A stretch of 64,000 bases of DNA from Macrothele yani (lineage: Eukaryota > Arthropoda > Arachnida > Araneae > Macrothelidae): positions 30,595,001 through 30,659,000 of the forward strand of contig CM077011.1 in assembly GCA_039090855.1 (NCBI GenBank), read 5' to 3'. Position 1 is the first letter of the stretch, and each line of letters opens with the position of its first letter. The notes under the pieces are model-generated. The model did not search any database, was not told the origin of the DNA, and saw nothing but the letters and a program-made list of their open reading frames with translations. Positions 22,690 through 34,041 of the stretch are shown one piece after another. A program made the position numbers and the translations under genes.

Positions 22690-22830
22690 CGTTCAGTAAA
22701 CGAAGCGTCTCCGCCGAACTGTTCCTGAGGGCTTCTTCGTACTGCGCTCGCTTTTTCATTTCTGATTCCAACTGTTCTTGCACTCGACGTCGAGTTCGTT
22801 TCTCCTTCTTTAGTCTTTTTTGATATAATA
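22690..22830 (-). CDS. dac: dachshund homologue, C-terminal coiled-coil exon (upstream)
   Basis: The minus strand after a strong polypyrimidine tract and acceptor (ctttctcttttcag) encodes (V)LYQKRLKKEKRTRRR, then VQEQLESEMKKRAQYEEALR, then NSSAETLRLLN. It ends at a good donor (aacg|GTAGGT). The exon is 141 bp, phase 1 at both ends. It aligns with the vertebrate DACH segment QKRLKKEKKAKRKLQ...LRVLN in the C-terminal coiled coil of this Ski/Sno/Dac-family nuclear cofactor. The split Glu codon (G|AG) joins it to the exon at 10931-10996, which independently supports both. No upstream exon was found between 22831 and the right edge, so the preceding intron would exceed 41 kb if the gene continues there. 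Splicing or conservation data would settle expression. Confidence 0.87.
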
Positions 22831-24464
22831 CTGAAAAGAGAAAGGAAGAAATTATGTGCATCGTAAGATAACGAAATACACCTTCATATTTAAAAGTCTG
22901 ACAATTTCGAAAAAGGATTGTAATTTAAACATTCCATAGAAGTCAAAGGTTTTGTAACTTGAGAAAAGTGATTTCAGATTTTTCAATGGAAAATCCACCA
23001 AAAACAAATACAAAATTTTGTAGGCGTCATACTGATTTCGCTGAATTTTCTTCAGAATTGGCGGCGTGGGCGTATTTCCTACTGGGTTATGCTGCTTCGT
23101 ATATACGAAGTGCAATCAACAAAGGTACGTTAATACGTCGCAACTTTAATACACACCTTACTTAGCATCAGAATACCAAAATGTATAATATGTATTGTTG
23201 TACATAATATAAGCCACCTTATCCACCTGCGAATAGTGGCAAATTTTTCCGGTAGCGAAACTCGAACCGACATCCTTCTGCTCCGGAACCAAATGCTTTC
23301 CCAAATAAGCTACGCCGGCAAGTGTTTATCTCGGTTACTTGCCATCTTGATAAGCGCGTTACCTCTGTACTACATCCCACACAGCATAATTCTATTTAGT
23401 GCGCTTGGAGTCCTTGAATTAGGAACTCCGCTTGTAGAAGTCGGATTGGAAAAATTCTCTTTTGATTTTCAATTCTCGTTTCTTCCTGGAAATATTACCT
23501 TGTCATCAGCCATTCGCAATATATTCTATGACTATCCGGTTTTTCTTGTAAGGCGATAAATGACAAAATAATCTTTAAAATTGATTTTTTAATCATCATT
23601 CGCATCATTCCCGTGCGAATTCCCCAAGTGGCGTTGTGAAAATTTCTGCTTCTATTTTTCGAATTGGAAATTTATTTTATAATAGTGAATTTTAAGCATC
23701 ACCGAGATTTTTCATGCTTTTTTTCTGCTTTTTCCATATAAAAATTTTCTCTCTATGTGCGTTTGCATTTACTATGACATCCTCAAAAATATTTTTGCTC
23801 TAGACACAAGAGAATCCGAGGAAGTTTATTTTCGCGTTACCTAAGAAATCTCCAATATTCAAAAAAACACATGACGCACGCATTAAACTAGCTTAAATAT
23901 CTTTCTTTAAATATCGTGTTCGACACCGTTGCATCGAAGAATGAGTAATTGAAGCATACTTAAAATGCTGCCTTTTTTTATAATTCTTTAAGAAATTATT
24001 TCCCCGAAGAACTTTTAAGGCATATCGCTTTTTAAGTGTTTTATTTTCTGGTTTAGCAAGGTAAAACCTTAATTAAATTGATTTCGGAATTCCATTAATA
24101 TGTATTAGCCCATTTTGAAAGCATTTCTGGAAAATGTGTAAGACTTTTGCGTAGTCATCGTTTTTTAGCATCTGTCAAAGCTAAATATCCTACTCATAGA
24201 ATAATAACAAAATTAATAAATAAATATGCATCGACGCATGATAAAATCTGTTTACTTTTCAGAATAATATATCCTTCAATCAGAGTCAAAACTAAATGTT
24301 CACATTAAGAGCTTAGTGAGAGCTAGGAACAAAAGAAGGGGAAGAATTTACTCAGGCAGCTTACACACGTGGAGGCGGATCAGGAGCAGGAGCGGACTGG
24401 GCGGCCATACTCTGGGCCGGAACACCTTATACTAACTCAAGGAAAGAAAAAATTATATATATAT
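22831..24464 (-). other. dac: Upstream dachshund intron, no further exon seen
   Basis: AT-rich DNA apart from a tRNA-like sequence at 23250-23322. The 107-codon open frame at 23236-23559 starts inside that sequence and has no recognisable domain. Confidence 0.5.
23250..23322 (-). repeat. tRNA-like sequence
   Basis: The reverse complement reads gccggcgtagcttatttggg, with B box ggttcgagtttc about 50 bp downstream. Spacing of A and B boxes is tRNA-like, but the stems do not all pair. Probably tRNA-derived rather than a working tRNA. Confidence 0.5.
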
Positions 24465-26005
24465 ACACTGCCGGACAATTGCTAAGGACGGATGACAATA
24501 GCAACGATAGCAGCCATAAAATGGAAGGCAGGAAAATGTGGAAATTAGCATAAGTGCGGGATACAGTAAGACGTGTTGTGCGTATGCAAACTTTGGATTG
24601 CCGAACTTGTTCGTGACATTTTAGCGCTGATAAGAGATATAAAGGATTTGACGCGTATTGACCGTTGTTGTTCAAACACAAAGTTGAAAGGGAAAGAATC
24701 AATTGACGAACTTGCAATTTTCAGTATGTCTTCCCGACATCACCTAGATGATTTTACGCGTGGCCGTATTATTAGCAAGATTGAAGAAGGGCGAAAAATA
24801 ACAGATGTTGCCAGGGAGTTCGACGTCAGCCACAGTGTTGTTTCAAGGCTTAGGAAATCATTTCAAACAAATGGAGAGTGTAGCAAACGTCACGGGGGAG
24901 GTCGTGTTCGCAGTACGACACCTGCAGAAGATCGGTACATAGTGCTATCAACAAAAAGACACCGGCGCAGCACAGCTAGTGAGGTAGCAAATCAGTTTAT
25001 GGCTGCTACTGGCAAGCGGATCTCCCGAAAAACTGTCGCCAGACGTTTGCATGATGGAGGACTATACGCCCGCCGTCCTGTTGTGTGCATCCCATTGTCC
25101 AGACGTCACCGTACCGCCTGTTTGCAATGGTGCTATCAACATCGCAATTGGACTGATAACGACTGGTCTGCTGTCCTCTTATCAGATGAGAGTAGATACA
25201 GTCTATCGTCTGATTGTCGACGACAACTGATCTGGCGTGATAGTGGTACTGCATATTGTCCAGCAAACACACAGGAAAGGGACTGATATCCGACATGTAG
25301 TGTCATGGTATGGGCTGGCATCATGATCAATGGCCGTAGGTCCCTCTATGTGCTTCCAACTGGGACTATGACTGGCCAACGATACATAAAGATGTTCTGC
25401 TACCTCATGTTCGCATGTTCCGTGGTGCTGTCGGTGATAGATTCATTTTCATGGACGACAACGCAACATGTCATCGAACAGTCGCTGTGCAGGAGTGTCT
25501 TGAGAGCGAGGATATTCAACGCCTCGTATGGCCAGCACGTTCTCCAGATCTGAATCCCATTGAAAATGTGTGGGATGCTTTGGGGAGGAGTCTTGCTGGT
25601 CGCCAATGCCCTCCAATAAACAAGGACACCTTCATCAGTGCACTGACAGAGGAATGGTATAAATTACCCCAACAGCTGCTTGATAATGTTGTGCAAAGCA
25701 TGGCACGACGTGTGGAATCTTGCATCGCCCTCCATGGTGGCCATATCCCGTATTGACATCTTACGCCGGAACGCCTGCGGACGGTAATTGCATTTTTTTC
25801 ACGTTTACGTATTCTGCACAAAATGGCCTGTTTGTCCCTTGAACACGTTCGAAAGCCTTCTGGATTTCAGAGCATAATAAATTGTCTTTGTTGTAATGTC
25901 CTGGCATTCTGACATTATTTTATTTCACTTGGCATCCAACCACACTTACTTTTTTATGCGATATATAGCCGTTTATGATCCGTCCTTAGCAATTGTCCAG
26001 CAGTG
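24465..26005 (+). mobile_element. Full-length Tc1-family transposon (1.54 kb)
   Basis: Terminal inverted repeats of about 28 bp (cactgccggacaattgctaa at the left; inverted cactgctggacaattgctaa at the right), each next to TA within TA microsatellites. It contains a nearly intact transposase. An RTE fragment starts within 30 bp of the right end. Confidence 0.95.
24726..25756 (+). pseudogene. Tc1 transposase, two lesions
   Basis: About 343 codons, normal Tc1 length. From MSSRHHLDDFTRGRIISKIE it has two helix-turn-helix regions (residues ~10-50 and ~70-115), then VLLSDESRYSL (first Asp), VMVWAGI, FIFMDDNATCHR (second Asp) and SPDLNPIENVW (Glu), 34 residues apart: DD34E. Only two breaks are seen: an in-frame TGA at 25284-25286, where the family usually has Arg (a CGA to TGA change would explain it), and a one-base loss near 25389-25396 before the second-Asp block. 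The frame is otherwise open to the stop after HGGHIPY. It is by far the best preserved DNA transposon here. Confidence 0.9.
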
Positions 26006-26030
26006 TATATATATATATATCATCATTAAG

Positions 26031-27405
26031 GCATCGAGGCATAATGAAGGAAAGATTCCTGACGATTGGAACACCGCTACAATGATCCTGCTACATAAGA
26101 AAGGTGACATTGAGGATCTCGGAAACTACAGACCTAGTAGCCTCCTATCAGTAGTTTATAAAATCTTCACTAAAGTTCTTTCACACCGCTTGAAGGTAAC
26201 ACTGGACATGGCTCAACCGAGAGAACAAGCTGGATTCAGGAGTGGCTACAGCACAATAGATCATATCCATGTGCTGAGAGAACTAATTGAAAGAGCGAGG
26301 GAATATGAACTTCCATTGTGCATGGCTTTTATCGATTATGAAAAAGCCTTTGATTCGGTGAAACCATCAGCAGTTGCAATGGCTCTGAAATCCTGCGGCA
26401 TTGAAGATGCATACATTAATATTATTAATAACATCTATGAAAATGCAAGTGCAAAGATTAGGCTGTTTGAAAATACAACACACATAAAAATTGGAAAGGG
26501 AGTGAGACAAGGTGACACCATATCTCCAAAGCTCTTTAATGCCACATTGGAGGGTGTTTTTCAGTCACTGAGCTGGGAAAACAAGGGGATAAAGATTAAT
26601 GGAGATTATCTAACCCACCTTCGTTTTGCTGATGACGTAGTCATTTTTGCAACTAGCCCATCAGAGCTGCAGAGTATGATCCAGGAACTTGCTGACAAGA
26701 GTAAAGAAGTGGGATTAAAAATGAACTTTCAGAAGACAAAAGTGATGTTCAATGCTTTTACAAGAAATGAAGATTTATCGATTGATGGAGAAAAGCTGGA
26801 GATTACAGACACGTACGTTTATCTTGGACAGCAGATATCAAGTGAGGGTCACATTGATGAAGAAATTAATCGGCGTACAAAACTTGCCTGGAGAGCTTTT
26901 GGAAGAAACAGCATAATTTTCAAGAGCAATATGCCATTATGTCTTAAAAGAAAAGTGTTTGATCAATGCATCCTTCCAGTGCTTACGTATGGTGCAGAGA
27001 CGTGGACCTTAACTAAAAGAGACATACAAAGGCTGCAGACAACTCAAAGAAGCATGGAGAGGTGCATACTTGGTGTAACCAGGAAAGATAAGAAGAGGAA
27101 CTCGTGGATCCGAAAAATGACAAGAGTGGAAGACATCATGATCAGAGTTAAATCCCTGAAATGGCAATGGGCTGGACATACTGCCAGAAGGACAGATCAT
27201 CGATGGACAGCCGAAATTTTAGATTGGATTCCAAGGGACAGGAAAAGACCCAGAAGAAGACCACATGGGAGATGGGTGGATGAAATTCGGAAGTATGCGG
27301 GGGTGACATGGAGGAGACTGGCACAAGACAGACCGTTGTGGAGGAAACTTGGGGAGACCTTCGTCCAGCAGTGGATTGATAATGGTTGACAATGATGATG
27401 ATGAT
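26031..27405 (+). pseudogene. RTE-clade LINE, 5'-truncated copy A
   Basis: The frame is open from about 26047 (GKIPDDWNTATMILLHKKGD) to 27389 (FVQQWIDNG). It covers the RT fingers and palm: REQAGFRSGYSTIDHIH, FIDYEKAFDSV (catalytic Asp), GVRQGDTISP, FADDVVIF (catalytic Asp pair), then the C-terminal region shared by all copies. The 3' end is gataatggttgacaatgatg with (gat)n, typical of RTE tails. The endonuclease is missing. The 5' junction has a small inverted piece (cattaaggcatcg) of the same RTE region. It lies tail to tail with the fragment at 27412. Confidence 0.93.
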
Positions 27406-27411
27406 GATATA

Positions 27412-27838
27412 TATCAGCATCGTCAACCATTTTCAATCCACTGCTGGATGAAGGTCTCCCCAAGTTTCTTCCACAACGGTCTGTCTTGTGCCAGTTTCCT
27501 CCATGTTACTCCCGTACACTTTCGAATTTCATCCACCAATCCCCCATGTGCTTTTCTTCTGGGTCTTTTCCAGTCCCTTGGAATCCAGTCTAAAAATTCG
27601 GTTGTCCATCGATTGTCAGTCCTTCTGGCAATATGTCCAGCCCATTGCCATTTCAGGGATTTTACTCTAATCATGATGGTCATTTTCTGATTACCAATTT
27701 CTCTTCTTTCTTTCCTGGTTACACCAAGCAGGCATCTCTCCATGCTTCTTTAATTTGTAAGCAGTCTTTGTATGCCTTTTTTAGTTAAGGTCCACGTCTC
27801 GACAACAGACGTAAGCACTGGAAGGATGCATTGATCAA
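27412..27838 (-). pseudogene. RTE-clade LINE 3' fragment F
   Basis: The minus strand encodes only the C-terminal part (RVKSLKWQWAGHIARRTDNR ... FIQQWIENG). It is more diverged than copies A-C and has a deletion near 27690. It ends 5' at about 27838. Confidence 0.88.
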
Positions 27839-29654
27839 ACAAGCACAGTAATTTTCCCAGGATTTCGAACACGAAGGAGGATGCATTTTTCGTGGTGGGG
27901 GGGGGGGGTAGGAGGAAGTGTGGGAGAGTGTCTGCAAAAGTAATAGTGGTACTTAGGGCCCAGTGGTTTTAACTTTTTAAGTAATAGATTTGACAATACG
28001 TGTAATTGCTTTGTCCAAAACTAAAATCACTTGAAGAAATCACCCTCTTACACAAGGAAGATCTGCGGCTGCTGTGAATAAATGTTGACGCCTGTCGTGC
28101 TCGTATTCCCACATCCCCTACGAGGAATTTCACTGTGATTTCGCGCCTATCCTCAACAGTGCGGACAGAGGGCGATTGCAGGGTAATCGTATTACAACCC
28201 GAAGTCAAAGAGCAGAACACTTTCAACCTGTAGGACATTCAGTGTTTTAAAAGTGAAACTAGGAATTTATTTGAAAATGTCGTACTTCATTTGCAAGAAG
28301 TAACCTAATTGCTTGACACATGTTTTCAATTGCATCAAAAAGTCTCTCCGCAGTAATATTAAGCTTGCCCCACCTAAATTTGATGACGCTACATTAAAAA
28401 AATTTGAATTACATAACTTGATGTACATTTAATTTCAGTTTTTGCTGTTTTCTCGACAACATATCAAGCTTCAGAATATGTTTCATGGCAACACCAATTT
28501 TCACAAGCTTATGATGAGTTGAAAATTTCCAAAATGTGGATTTTTTTTTTTATCATTGCCCCTCAGAAGGAAAGTTTCTCTTCCTTCTGAGGACAGTCTT
28601 CCTTTAATTTGCATGACAAATCATTTTTCAGTCCGCGGGTATCAATATCGAGCACAAAATTTCACAGTGCGCATTTTTTCTCAGAATGTTTTTATTTTTT
28701 TTTATTTTCAAAAATATAACAGAAATTTAAACCGAGTCAGGAACACCTTGACCCGACCCGTTCAATCCGCAAGAAATTGTTTACCCGAAGACCCGTGACC
28801 CGCTTTCATCTCTGCCACTCATCAGAAGTATCTCCGTAAAAGAAAGAAGAAAGATTCTTAAAGAGCACAAGAGTTTACAGCAAGAAATGCATACAACTAT
28901 TTTAAAAGAGCATGATTGTGCTTCGCGCGTAATGACAGAACTATTGTCATGAATGTTACAACTACAGACACAGGTAGTTTCTAATGATTCATAATTGGCT
29001 GGCTTGCTTTAGAAACACGACTACGAGAATAATATACTGATAAATGCCTGTTGCACGTTATTAATGACAGCCAACAATGTTTCTCTGATCACAAGATATA
29101 TTAGCGGGTCAATTTAAGGTAAGAATTTCAAAGTCATAATCCCATCACAAAGCTATCTTCCTTCATATTTTTTTTTTTGTTTGTTTGAGAATGTAGATAG
29201 CTTCATCAACAAAGATCAGATCAGATACCTCATTTCTGCTTCCTTTCTGCTGTGCATCCTTACTTAGATGAAAGTTGGGCACGCAATTTAACAATTCATC
29301 CCGTCTTTCTATTCCTTTATAAAGTATCTAATTATCGTGTTGCATAATGTCGAGAATATCTCGATATGAATAATACATACACATGCCTAAAACACACCTA
29401 TAAGCACAGGTTCATCAGCAGAAATATTATGAACACGTGTTTGACGGTGCGCATATTTCCAGTTCCCATGAGCCCATAGAAGGAGCCGCCTGAACCGATA
29501 TATGAATTACTGGCGTTAAAGTACCATAATTTTTGAACAAAGCGCCACATCGGCGTAATTAGGAAACAAATTTGTTGCAAGGACAGCACGGGAATAAGCT
29601 CCGCATAGCAACATTTAGTGATTTTTAGCTATCGATTTAAAAATTTCAACAAAT
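27839..29654. other. Noncoding stretch
   Basis: No gene recognised. A G-run (27897-27910), T-runs near 28540 and 29170, and open frames under 90 codons with no family resemblance. Confidence 0.45.
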
Positions 29655-29662
29655 AGCATCGT

Positions 29663-30663
29663 CAGGGCCGTAGCTACTGGGGCGGCAGGGAGGGTGGTTT
29701 CCCGCCTCCCCCAGGATGGTCATACCAGGGGCGTAATTTCATACTGTGAGGAGCGTAAAAAGTAGAAATGAACAGTGTGTGAATTTTAGATATAACAGAG
29801 TTTGAAGTCGAAATGAACAGAGTGAAACGTTTCAACTCAAAAACAAAGTTACACACTTTAATATCTTCCTTCGTGAATACTTTAGTTAACCACATACACT
29901 ATCACGCACTGTTAACCACCGTACAAAATTTACCCTGTGAGTTGTGCACCACCTCAGATGGATGCATGGAATTGTCGCAAACAGAGGATGGAGGTTGTGA
30001 CGTGCCTGCCCAGCAGGACGCACACGTCATAAAGGCAGATAGCAGCGACAAAGAACGTCCGCGTAGCTCAATTGGTAGAGCTGACTTATTCCGGAATGAG
30101 GGGACCCGGGTTCGAGCCCCGGCGTGGACAAAAATGACGGAGAAATTTCCTTCGTTATAAGGTGTGTAAAACAATATGCTTATATCCCTGACCTCCGTGA
30201 CCTATCCGAATACGTACTTGGGACAAAGAGCTATTTAGTCATTTATGCTCTGTTGCCGAAAGTTCCTCTGAGCGTTTGACTTTGAACATAATTTTTCCAA
30301 GCCCTACTCCGGAAACATCTTCCTATTGTTACGCTTACTATCTAATACTCACTAGTTCTGTGTTAATTGGTTTTCATTCTGCATTTCTGCACTTGTTGTG
30401 TTGTCGGTGTTCACATAACTTTTACGTTTCACTTGATATTTAAAACCGTTGGCTCCGGGTATTCACATGAATTTAAAATTTTGAGTAAAATTATATCGAA
30501 AATTGGAAGTGATATTTCTTAAGGATCATACTACTTTCCTATAACGAAGATATGAAAAAGTAAGAACTGCTTACTGTCAATTTGAGTGGAACTAAGAAAC
30601 TCTTGAACTCAAAGGGGAGTAATTTGACGGCTCGCCCTCCCACAAAAGTTTGCTACGTTCCTG
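29663..30663 (+). mobile_element. hAT-like non-autonomous element, copy 2
   Basis: Starts cagggccgtagctact and ends gctacgttcctg (inverted: caggaacgtagc), with an 8-bp duplication agcatcgt (29655-29662) / ggcatcgt (30664-30671). It is collinear with copy 1 (8782-10084): shared landmarks include ggtcataccaggggcgtaat, ttccaagccctactccg and ttaaaaccgttggctc. It has one 80-bp unit where copy 1 has eight, and carries the tRNA-like unit at 29996. Confidence 0.82.
29996..30159 (+). mobile_element. 163-bp tRNA-like mobile unit, copy 2 (best preserved)
   Basis: Copy 1 of the hAT element gives the empty site (gatggaggt-atgtaaaa); here the unit is flanked by aggt on both sides (29992-29995, 30160-30163). 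The tRNA-like domain (30058-30129) has a fully paired 7-bp acceptor stem (gtccgcg/cgtggac), a good D arm (gctcaattggtagagc) and a perfect T arm (ccggg ttcgagc cccgg). The anticodon arm is replaced by a longer hairpin around ttccggaa. So it looks tRNA-derived but not a decoding tRNA. Confidence 0.85.
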
Positions 30664-30783
30664 GGCATCGTACCAAGTTTCGATCCCCATCTGAACTACC
30701 TGCATATTTTAAAATCATTCTCTCATAATTTCATAGTATCTTTTAAATTTTTTCCGTTAATTAAATTAGCTAATATAAAAATG

Positions 30784-30993
30784 AAATGCATTACGGCGTT
30801 GAAAATTTCAAATGCTCTTTCCTTCATTATCTTATTTGTGGTTAGTAGTCGTACCTAGAGGGCGATGCTAATTCGTTTGTAGATTGGAAATGCATTACGG
30901 CGTTGAAAATTTCAAATGCTCTTTCCTTCATTATCTTATTTGTGGTTAGTAGTCGTACCTAGAGGGCGATGCTAATTCGTTTGTAGATTGTAA
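30784..30993. repeat. 105-bp tandem duplication
   Basis: aaatgcattacggcgttgaa at 30784 and 30888 opens two nearly identical consecutive copies ending gtttgtagattg. Confidence 0.92.
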
Positions 30994-31435
30994 ATGCACT
31001 TTCCATGGCATTAATTACTGGCGCTATTTTTATATGAAAAATTCATTTATGCTATCAAAAAAAAAATCTGAATGAAAATAAAGAGAAAAATATAAATTTC
31101 TTATAGAAGAATGTTTACAAAAGATATATAAATAAAAGAATGAATGAACAAAAAACGTACTGGGAAGAAGAAGAATAATCAATTCTGTTTTTAATATTCC
31201 CAAGTTTTCAAATGCTTTCTAAGCACGATAGAAAAAGCACGTGATTAAACCCCTTCAAATACGCAAATATTATACTCAATCCTAAAATATCTACATGATA
31301 AAAGGTTAAAATATCTACAAGACTTTCCGCACGGGCCGCCCGAGCATCATCAGGTAAGCACTACAAAAGTTCCCGAGAGCTGGTTATATCCTTATATATG
31401 TTTAATTAGTGACGTGTTAGTAGTTTTGTCACCCT

Positions 31436-33389
31436 GGTGGTGTGATTAGAAATCAGGTTTTTCAAGTGTGGTTAGCTATTCAACCTGTGGGGTGATTAGA
31501 AATCAGATTTTTCAAGTGTGGTTAGCTATTCAACCTGTGGTGTGATTAGAAATCAGGTTTTTCAAGTGTGGTTAGCTGTTCAACCTGTGGTGTGATTAGA
31601 AATCAGATTTTTCAAGTGTGGTTAGCTATTCAACTTGTAATGTGATTAGAAATCAGATTTTTCAAGTGTGGTTAGCTATTCAACCTGTGGTGTGATTAGA
31701 AATCAGGTTTTTCAAGTGTGGTTAGCTATTCAACCTGTGGTGTGATTAGAAATCAGGTTTTTCAAGTGTGGTTAGCTATTCAACCTGTGGTGTGATTAGA
31801 AATCAGATTTTTCAAGTGTGGTTAGCTATTCAACTTGTGGTGTGATTAGAAATCAGATTTTTCAAGTGTGGTTAGCTATTCAACATGTGGTGTGATTTGA
31901 AATCAGGTTTTTCAAGTGTGGTTAGCTATTCAACCTGTGGTGTGATTAGAAATCAGATTTTTCAAATGTGGTTAGTTATTTAACCTGTGGTGTGATTAGA
32001 AATCAGGTTTTTCAAGTGTGGTTAGCTATTCAACCTGTGGTGTGATTAGAAATCAGATTTTTCAAGTGTGGTTAGCTATTCAACCTGTGGTGTGATTAGA
32101 AATCAGGTTTTTCAAGTGTGGTTAGCTATTCAACCTGTGGTGTGATTAGAAATCAGATTTTTCAAGTGTGGTTAGCTATTCAACCTGTGGTGTGATTAGA
32201 AATCAGGTTTTTCAAGTGTGGTTAGCTATTCAACCTGTGGTGTGATTAGAAATCAGATTTTTCAAGTGTGGTTAGCTATTCAACCTGTGGTGTGATTAGA
32301 AATCAGGTTTTTCAAGTGTGGTTAGCTATTCAACCTGTGGTGTGATTAGAAATCAGATTTTTCAAGTGTGGTTAGCTATTCAACCTGTGGTGTGATTAGA
32401 AATCAGGTTTTTCAAGTGTGGTTAGCTATTCAACCTGTGGTGTGATTAGAAATCAGATTTTTCAAGTGTGGTTAGCTATTCAACCTGTGGTGGGATTAGA
32501 AATCAGATTTTTCAAGTGTGGTTAGCTATTCAACCTGTGGTGTGATTAGAAATCAGATTTTTCAAGTGTGGTTAGCTATTCAACTTGTGGTGTGATTAGA
32601 AATCAGATTTTTCAAGTGTGGTTAGCTATTCAACCTGTGGTGTGATTAGAAATCAGGTTTTTCAAGTGTGGTTAGCTATTCAACCTGTGGTGTGATTAGA
32701 AATCAGATTTTTCAAGTGTGGTTAGCTATTCAACCTGTGGTGTGATTAGAAATCAGGTTTTTCAAGTGTGGTTAGCTATTCAACCTGTGGTGTGATTAGA
32801 AATCAGATTTTTCAAGTGTGGTTAGCTATTCAACTTGTGGTGTGATTAGAAATCAGATTTTTCAAGTGTGGTTAGCTATTCAACCTGTGGTGTGATTAGA
32901 AATCAGGTTTTTCAAGTGTGGTTAGCTATTCAACCTGTGGTGTGATTAGAAATCAGGTTTTTCAAGTGTGGTTAGCTATTCAACCTGTGGTGTGATTAGA
33001 AATCAGATTTTTCAAGTGTGGTTAGCTATTCAACCTGTGGTGTGATTAGAAATCAGATTTTTCAAGTGTGGTTAGCTATTCAACTTGTGGTGTGATTAGA
33101 AATCAGATTTTTCAAGTGTGGTTAGCTATTCAACATGTATTGTGATTAGAAATCAGGTTTTTCAAGTGTGGTTAGCTATTCAACCTGTGGTGTGATTAGA
33201 AATCAGATTTTTCAAATGTGGTTAGTTATTTAACCTGTGGTGTGATTAGAAATCAGGTTTTTCAAGTGTGGTTAGCTATTCAACATGTGGTGTGATTAGA
33301 AATCAGGTTTTTCAAGTGTGGTTAGCTATTCAACCTGTGGTGTGATTAGAAATCAGATTTTTCAAGTGTGGTTAGCTATTCAACCTGTT
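31436..33389. repeat. 50-bp satellite array, 39 units
   Basis: Unit: tgtgattagaaatcagattt + ttcaagtgtggttagctatt + caacctgtgg. Units alternate between cagattt and caggttt over long stretches, so the local higher-order period is 100 bp. A rare run (cttgtgg unit, catgt unit, then a unit with ttcaaatg...gttatttaacc) appears twice, about 25 units apart. No spacers, so not CRISPR. Confidence 0.97.
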
Positions 33390-33493
33390 GATACTGAAAA
33401 TATCTTATTTGATAGCCACAATTAATGAGCGCCTATGTTGTCATAGTATGTGTTTGTGACAATGGATGCAGAGAACGTTTTAGTGGTATGTGT

Positions 33494-33632
33494 TGTGACG
33501 TGCCTACACCGCAGAACGCACATGAGATAAACGCAGATAGCAGCGAGACATTCTGTCGGCGTAGCTCAGTTGGTAGGGCGACTTACTCCGGAGTGAGGGG
33601 ACCCGGTTTCGATGAGCGGCGCGGACAAACTT
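33494..33632 (+). mobile_element. 163-bp tRNA-like unit, copy 3 (3' incomplete)
   Basis: Leader tgtgacgtgcctacaccgca, then gtcggcgtagctcagttggt, the hairpin cttactccggagtgag, and gcgcggac. The usual 3' tail (gagaaattt..cttcgtt) is absent. It lies 105 bp after the satellite. Confidence 0.75.
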
Positions 33633-33902
33633 GTACGTCACATTGGCGCCTGAACTTCCAGGATGACCCGGCTGTTAAGTTTCTCGCATTGATGTGATGC
33701 TCTTTCCACACGGCGAGACAGGAAAAATGTGAATCCATTCTTCAGTGCTTTGAAAAAATAAATCAATGTGATGTTACGTTCCACATACCAAATTGTTTGG
33801 GATTTCTCAAATGCACGTTCTTAAACGGATGACTGGTCCCTACAACGACATATGGTTCCGGCTGACCCGAGGACCCTGCCCCCGCACTCTTTCGGGGGGA
33901 GG

Positions 33903-34041
33903 AGACGTGTCTGCACCGTAGGACGAACATAAGATAAAAGATAAAGGCAGATAGCAGTGAGGGCGCATGTCCGCGTGGCGCAGTTGGGAGAGTGACTTAC
34001 TCCGGAGTGAAGAGACTAGGATTCGATGCCCGGAGTGGACA
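33903..34041 (+). mobile_element. 163-bp tRNA-like unit, copy 4 (diverged)
   Basis: gacgtgtctgcaccgtagga, a duplicated ataaaagataaa, ggcagatagcagtgag, gtccgcgtggcgcagttggg, the hairpin cttactccggagtgaa and gagtggac. The 3' tail is not seen. 33633-33902 between copies 3 and 4 holds nothing I recognise. Confidence 0.7.

Noticed and set aside
31436..33389. CRISPR array
   Set aside because: 50-bp units are head to tail with no variable spacers, in a eukaryotic genome.
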